From contig QAZA01000024.1 of assembly GCA_003054695.1 (NCBI GenBank), positions 1-64,000 of the forward strand: DNA of 64,000 nucleotides. Reading direction: 5' to 3'. A model generated the notes under the pieces. The model ran no database searches. It had not been told where the DNA came from and worked only from the letters and a program-made list of their open reading frames with translations. The DNA comes from Verrucomicrobia bacterium LW23. GTDB taxonomy: Bacteria; Verrucomicrobiota; Verrucomicrobiia; Methylacidiphilales; UBA1321. A program made the position numbers and the translations under genes. Positions 59,799 to 64,000 of this stretch are shown in pieces (the stretch's first letter is position 1; each line of letters begins with the position of its first letter).

Positions 59799-60584
59799 TC
59801 AGTCCAGGTAAAAATCCACCGTGGTGACGACGCGCACCAGTTTGCGCTCGGGGGCGCTGTCGTCGACGTCGAGGACCTCGAAAGTGCCCTGGGTGGCGTG
59901 ACGGATGCGGCCGACTTTGCTGTGGCTGTCCATGCCGAACTTTTGCGCCGCCTCGCGCGCCTTGATGTTGGCTTCCTGAATCATGTCGGGCTTGATTTTG
60001 TTGAGGCCCGTAAAGTTGAATTCCGGCCGGGCGTAACGCAACGCAATGCCTTGCTGCACAAGGGCATCGCACTTTTCCAGCGCCTTCTTTACGTCGGCGA
60101 TTTTGGTGGTGCGCAGCAGCACGGTAAGGTCGGCGCGGTAGCGGGGCATGCGGATCTCGTCGGACTCGCCGGCACTTTGCTGTTGCGCCGGTATCTCCTG
60201 CTGCCGGGCTTTGGCTTTTGTGCTGAGCCCTTCATATGTATCGGTAATGCTGGGCGCGCTGTTGGACATTTCGGAAGCATCAAATCCGTTGCTCTTCAAA
60301 AACTCCTGGATAATGCCTCGCCCTTTTTCCATTTCCTTCTGCAAATCGCTCAGCGTTTCCGCGTTAACGCGAAAGCTTACCGGCCACAAGACAAGATCCG
60401 CATCTACCTCGCGCTCCGAGAGTCCCTTTACTGTCACGTACTCCTCCATCCTCTTGGCAGCCAGGTAGTGGCTGCCCGCGATGTATACGCATAACGCAAG
60501 GCCGAGTATAAACGAAACACCAATAATCACAGCCGAAGCCGGGCTAAGAACGGAACGCACGGGAGCAGAGTCGGGAGTACTCAT
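59799..60584 (-). CDS. SIMPL-domain (DUF541) protein
   Basis: This 261-residue protein has one N-terminal membrane helix (SAVIIGVSFILGLALCVYIA, about residues 17-36). Its SIMPL domain has the signature VKGLSEREVDADLVLWPVSF, then QEFLKSNGFDASEMSNSAPS, RADLTVLLRTTKIADVKKAL and AREAAQKFGMDSHSKVGRIR. The family is found in the periplasm or as inner-membrane-anchored protein (YggE relatives), linked to oxidative stress in E. coli, with no enzymatic motif. Length is normal. Confidence 0.92.
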   Translation of the reverse strand: MSTPDSAPVRSVLSPASAVIIGVSFILGLALCVYIAGSHYLAAKRMEEYVTVKGLSEREVDADLVLWPVSFRVNAETLSDLQKEMEKGRGIIQEFLKSNGFDASEMSNSAPSITDTYEGLSTKAKARQQEIPAQQQSAGESDEIRMPRYRADLTVLLRTTKIADVKKALEKCDALVQQGIALRYARPEFNFTGLNKIKPDMIQEANIKAREAAQKFGMDSHSKVGRIRHATQGTFEVLDVDDSAPERKLVRVVTTVDFYLD

Positions 60585-60792
60585 AAGGAGCTAAGAATAG
60601 AAGTACAGAAGAGACATACCCATCACCTTTCCAAGCAAGCAAGGTTAAGTAACAGATCTCACGTATCTGAATGTTGTTCGCACATCGTGCGGCGTTTCTT
60701 ACAATAGCTCGCGCTTAATTTCACCATCGCGGGTGCTTACTTTCTCCTTCGCCCGTTATCTGTAGATTCGTGAACCCGTAGGCGCCCGGCCG

Positions 60793-61788
60793 CTACTTAT
60801 GCTCCCCTTCCGACTGCGGCAGATTGGTCCCCGTCCACTTCAGCTTTTGCCGCAGCAGGTGGAAGAAATCATTGCCGGGCGTAAACGCCAGGCGGATGGG
60901 CTCCGGCGCCAGTCGTATCTCCAGAAAATCGCCCGGGCGCAGTTCGCCGCCGGGCTGGCCGTCGTACTGCACAACCAGGGAGGTGGCCTGGGGCGGCAGG
61001 CTGAGACGAATGGGCGCATGCGTGCCGACAACCAGCGAGCGGTTGCTGAGAGTGTGCGGGCAAATGGGCGTGATGGCCAGCGCTCCGGCGTCCGGCGCCA
61101 TAATGGGGCCGCCGGCGGATACCGAATAGGCCGTGCTGCCGGTGGGCGTGGCCACGATGAGGCCGTCGCAGTTATACTCCGTCACAAAATGATCACCAAA
61201 GTCCACCCTCACACGCACCAGCCGGCTGAGCGTGCCGCGAGAGACGACCACGTCATTCAGCGCACAGGGAATAAACTCGTGCTGCGTGGAGCGGAAGATA
61301 GTGAGCTCCAACGCGATACGCGTGCTTACCACCCACTTGCGCTCCAGCACCGTCTGCAGCGCCGCCTCCAGGTTCCCCCGCGCCACGGAGGTAAGGAAGC
61401 CGAGGCTGCCGATGTTGACGCCGAGAATGGGCGCCTTTGTGGGATACAAATCACGCGCCACGCCGAGCAGGGAGCCATCGCCGCCCGCCACCAGGCAAAT
61501 GTCGGCATCGTTGGCGATATCGTGGCATTTACGGCAGTTTTTGCCGTTGTGGCCAATAAGCTCGCCGGTTTTAGTCTCCAGCATCAGCTCAATACGGCCC
61601 GGGTGCGCGTCGGCAAAAGCCTGCACCTCGCGCACCACTTCTTTGGCGCCGTCCTTGCCGGTATTCACAATCACGCCCACGCGCAGCGGGCCGACGGGGT
61701 AACCGGCGCCGCCCGCCTCCAGGTCGCGCACGTCCGGCCGCGTGCCGTGCGGATCGTGCGTCGGGATTATACCTTCGTGATCCACCAT
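60793..61788 (-). CDS. nadK: NAD kinase
   Basis: This 331-residue enzyme phosphorylates NAD to NADP. The GGDG motif is LVAGGDGSLLGVARDL, followed by GVNIGSLGFLTSVARGN and YNCDGLIVATPTGSTAYSVS, all diagnostic. Residues 1-38 precede the fold and are not conserved-looking. The first Met (61788) lies 22 bp inside the tlyA coding sequence, in another frame, so the two are coupled. A start at the GVIVN region would remove needed strand residues; the exact start is therefore uncertain by up to about 30 codons. Confidence 0.95.
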   Translation of the reverse strand: MVDHEGIIPTHDPHGTRPDVRDLEAGGAGYPVGPLRVGVIVNTGKDGAKEVVREVQAFADAHPGRIELMLETKTGELIGHNGKNCRKCHDIANDADICLVAGGDGSLLGVARDLYPTKAPILGVNIGSLGFLTSVARGNLEAALQTVLERKWVVSTRIALELTIFRSTQHEFIPCALNDVVVSRGTLSRLVRVRVDFGDHFVTEYNCDGLIVATPTGSTAYSVSAGGPIMAPDAGALAITPICPHTLSNRSLVVGTHAPIRLSLPPQATSLVVQYDGQPGGELRPGDFLEIRLAPEPIRLAFTPGNDFFHLLRQKLKWTGTNLPQSEGEHK

Positions 61789-62555
61789 AAAAACTCCTTG
61801 TTGCCCTCCCTGCCCAGGATGGGCGACGGGACGACGCCGGCGGTTGTAAGTTGTTGCGACCGAGAGGTGCCGGAGATAGGAGCGGAGGCGGCGGCCACCG
61901 TCGGCAGCCAGGCGGTAAGGTCATCAATCACCTCCTGGTGCAGCGATTCGTCGCGCACCACCCCGCCTTTGCCGACTTTGCCTTTGCCTACCTCAAACTG
62001 CGGCTTGATCAGGGCAATAACATGGCCGGGAGCACTAAGCAAGGGAAACACCGCCGGCAGCACCAGCTTCAGCGATATAAACGAGAGATCCGCCACGGCC
62101 AGTTGAAAGCTGCCCAGCCCCTCCAGTCCGCCCAGATCGCGCGCGTTCACCCCCTCGTGCAGCTCCACGCGGGCGTCCTGCCGCAGCTTCCAGTGCAGTT
62201 GCCCGTGGCCGACATCCACGGCGGCCACGCTGACGGCACCGTTTTGCAGCAGGCAATCCGTAAATCCGCCGGTGCTGGAGCCCACATCGATACAACGCCA
62301 GCCGGCCGGGCGGATGCCGAACGCCTGCAGGGCGCCCTCCAGCTTATAGCCGCCGCGGCTTACATACTTATCCGCCGCGGCGCGCACCTCAACCTGGGCA
62401 AAGGAGGCGCAGGCAGTGCCCGGCTTATCCTTGCGCTCACCGTCCACCCACACCTCGCCGGCCATGATGGAGCGTTGCGCCTTTTCGCGGGACTCGAAGA
62501 GGCCGCGTTCGACCAAAAGGAGGTCCAGCCGTGTGCGTGGGCGGGGTTGGTTCAT
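61767..62555 (-). CDS. tlyA: TlyA-family rRNA (cytidine-2'-O)-methyltransferase
   Basis: This protein has 262 residues from the ATG at 62555; an ATG six codons earlier is possible. Residues 1-60 form an S4 RNA-binding domain (RLDLLLVERGLFESREKAQR, SIMAGEVWVDGE). The Rossmann methyltransferase domain has YVSRGGYKLEGALQAF, CIDVGSSTGGFTDCLLQNGA, AVDVGHGQLHWKLRQD, VADLSFISLKLVLP and LIKPQFEVGKGKVGKGG. TlyA methylates 16S and 23S rRNA and can act as a haemolysin-associated gene in some hosts. It is followed, with a 22-bp overlap, by nadK, an arrangement seen in other genomes. Confidence 0.94.
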   Translation of the reverse strand: MNQPRPRTRLDLLLVERGLFESREKAQRSIMAGEVWVDGERKDKPGTACASFAQVEVRAAADKYVSRGGYKLEGALQAFGIRPAGWRCIDVGSSTGGFTDCLLQNGAVSVAAVDVGHGQLHWKLRQDARVELHEGVNARDLGGLEGLGSFQLAVADLSFISLKLVLPAVFPLLSAPGHVIALIKPQFEVGKGKVGKGGVVRDESLHQEVIDDLTAWLPTVAAASAPISGTSRSQQLTTAGVVPSPILGREGNKEFLWWITKV

Positions 62556-62807
62556 GTGCAATGTTTTAGACATTGTGCGCAGCTTCGGCGAGTCGTCCAG
62601 CGAGGAATCGTTTTGCAGGCTTATTTTGACCATCCCAAGCAGCAATAATACGATCCACAACTTATTGCATAACCTGTTGATATAACGGCGCTTTCCGCTG
62701 ATTCTAAAGAATGCGGGGCAACCGACAAAAATACGCTAAAAATCGTTGCGCATTCTGGCCCCGAAACTGCTTGCAAAATGCGTCTCTACAACCCACATTT
62801 CTATCCG

Positions 62808-64000
62808 ATGAGTTTGAACCAGTCTATCCTCGATAAAGTGGGCTCGTTTAGCGGGCTCTATGATCCGTCCCTTGAGCATGATGCATGCGGCGTTGGCCTT
62901 GTTGCGCACATAAAAGGGGAAAAATCAAACTCTATCTTGCGAGCCGCCATTTCGTCCGTCTGCGCGCTCGCTCACCGCGGTGCTATGGACGCCGACGCCA
63001 AGACCGGTGACGGAACCGGCATCCTCACCCAGATCCCCCACGAGCTTTTCCGCGAAGAAGTGGAGAACATGGATCACAAGCTCTTCCAGGACAGCGACCT
63101 GGGCGTGGGCGTGATGTTCCTGCCGCGCGACGACGCCTACACCCAGGCGCGCTGCCGTCATATAATCGAGGAAGTGGTGGCCAGCGCCGGCCTCTTCATC
63201 TTCGGCTTCCGCGAAGTGCCCATCAACATGAACGTGCTGGGCGACAAGGCGTTGCGCACATGCCCGCAGATTGAGCAGGTGCTGATCGGCCGCCTGCAGG
63301 ACCAGGAGCTGAGCGACGAAGATTACGAGCGCACGCTCTTCCTCTGTCGCAACACCATTGAGGACCGCGCCGAAGCCGAAGGGATCAAGCACTTCTACAT
63401 CCCCAGCTTCTCCAGCCGCACCATTATCTATAAGGGCCTGCTCGCCTCCCCTCAGCTGGACAAGTTTTACCTGGATCTGCGCAACCCCAAGTACACTACG
63501 GCCATCGCCGTGTTCCACCAGCGCTACAGCACCAACACGTTCCCCACGTGGCCGCTGGCCCAGTCCTTCCGCATGATGAGCCATAACGGCGAAATCAACA
63601 CGGTAAAGGGCAACAGCATGTGGATGCGCGCCCGCGAGCCCGAGCTCTCCGAGGCGTTCTGGGGCGATAACATCAAGAATCTGCGCCCCATCATCCAGCC
63701 CGGCGGCTCCGACTCCGCCAACCTGGATAACTCCCTGGAGCTCCTCACCCTCTCTGGCCGCGACCTGCTGCACAGCATGATGATGCTGGTGCCGGCCGCC
63801 TACCAGCACGACCCGAAAATCTCCCCCGAGCTGCGCGGCTTCTACGACTTCCACGCCTGCCTGAACGAGCCGTGGGACGGCCCCGCCGGCCTCGTCTTCT
63901 GCGACGGCCGCTTTGTCGGCGCGTGCCTGGACCGCAACGGCCTGCGCCCCGCCCGCTACAAGATCACCGAAGACGGCATCTTCTCCCTTGCCTCCGAAGT
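62808..64000 (+). CDS. gltB: Glutamate synthase large subunit, 5' part
   Basis: This is the start of GltB, cut by the right window edge. ATG 62808 is chosen; ATG 62778, ten codons upstream in frame, is possible. After a short propeptide, EHDACGVGLVAHIKG carries the N-terminal nucleophile cysteine that is exposed by cleavage before CGVG. LAHRGAMDADAKTGDGTG and AVFHQRYSTNTFPTWPLAQS, FRMMSHNGEINTVKGN and GGSDSANLDNSLEL are the glutaminase (class II amidotransferase) domain. NEPWDGPAGLVFCDGR and DRNGLRPARYKITEDG close what is visible. The full enzyme makes two glutamates from glutamine and 2-oxoglutarate. Confidence 0.96.
   Translation, partial: MSLNQSILDKVGSFSGLYDPSLEHDACGVGLVAHIKGEKSNSILRAAISSVCALAHRGAMDADAKTGDGTGILTQIPHELFREEVENMDHKLFQDSDLGVGVMFLPRDDAYTQARCRHIIEEVVASAGLFIFGFREVPINMNVLGDKALRTCPQIEQVLIGRLQDQELSDEDYERTLFLCRNTIEDRAEAEGIKHFYIPSFSSRTIIYKGLLASPQLDKFYLDLRNPKYTTAIAVFHQRYSTNTFPTWPLAQSFRMMSHNGEINTVKGNSMWMRAREPELSEAFWGDNIKNLRPIIQPGGSDSANLDNSLELLTLSGRDLLHSMMMLVPAAYQHDPKISPELRGFYDFHACLNEPWDGPAGLVFCDGRFVGACLDRNGLRPARYKITEDGIFSLASE

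Overview
The window looks like a chromosomal segment of a Gram-negative bacterium with high-GC core genes. It is interrupted at its left end by a roughly 16 kb accessory island of visibly lower GC. The gene set suggests Verrucomicrobiota (Opitutae-like): BatD/BatE-type genes, a stand-alone proBA pair with a PUA-less ProB, TlyA-NadK, SIMPL, a GYF-domain membrane protein, pseudopilin-like proteins, few visible Shine-Dalgarno sequences, and many palindromic intergenic repeats. That assignment is inference from gene content; there is no rRNA or marker gene here to settle it.

Region 1 (1-15.8 kb) is the island. An intact IS1182-type insertion sequence (1-1591, perfect 20-bp terminal inverted repeats) has cut the 5' part off a tyrosine-recombinase integrase. 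Next come an XRE-type regulator and a GHKL ATPase with a C-terminal PD-(D/E)XK-like nuclease motif, a GYF-domain multi-pass membrane protein, a phage terminase-small-subunit-like HTH protein, and a compact type II restriction-modification module of the Eco29kI type (C5 methyltransferase, GIY-YIG endonuclease starting on an overlapping GTGA, and convergent Vsr). The last two genes are a large membrane-anchored KAP-like P-loop NTPase and an unrecognised 437-aa protein. The gene-free spacers share a diverged ~130-bp repeat and four copies of a 12-bp palindrome, GAAACYGGTTTC. This is a defence-type island. The strongest candidates for an undescribed system are the GHKL-nuclease gene with its regulator and the membrane NTPase.

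Region 2 (16-28 kb) holds a 2386-aa secreted filamentous-haemagglutinin-like beta-helix adhesin with no visible secretion partner. It is followed by a QueD-like enzyme, RecO, a BatD-like protein and a TPR-SH3 BatE-like protein.

Region 3 (28-43.4 kb) is a mixed housekeeping and carbohydrate region: trpS, a rhamnulokinase, two pseudopilin-like proteins, a secreted cysteine-peptidase-like protein, a MOSC protein, an SGNH hydrolase, a polysaccharide deacetylase, a three-domain acyltransferase/ACP/acyl-ACP synthetase, two exported or membrane proteins and an acetyl-xylan-esterase-like gene with no ordinary start codon. Its spacers carry a family of long palindromes built from CACGAAG-like units.

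Region 4 (43.5-64 kb) is core metabolism and envelope: a class A PBP (PBP1C type), a low-GC DUF2806-like gene that looks like a separate insertion, a transglutaminase-like protein, proB-proA, tadA, an alpha/beta hydrolase, metY with an overlapping CoA-binding gene, a DUF1795-like exported protein, thioredoxin, a fused circularly permuted ATP-grasp/alpha-E protein, SIMPL, tlyA-nadK, and the 5' part of gltB running off the right edge.
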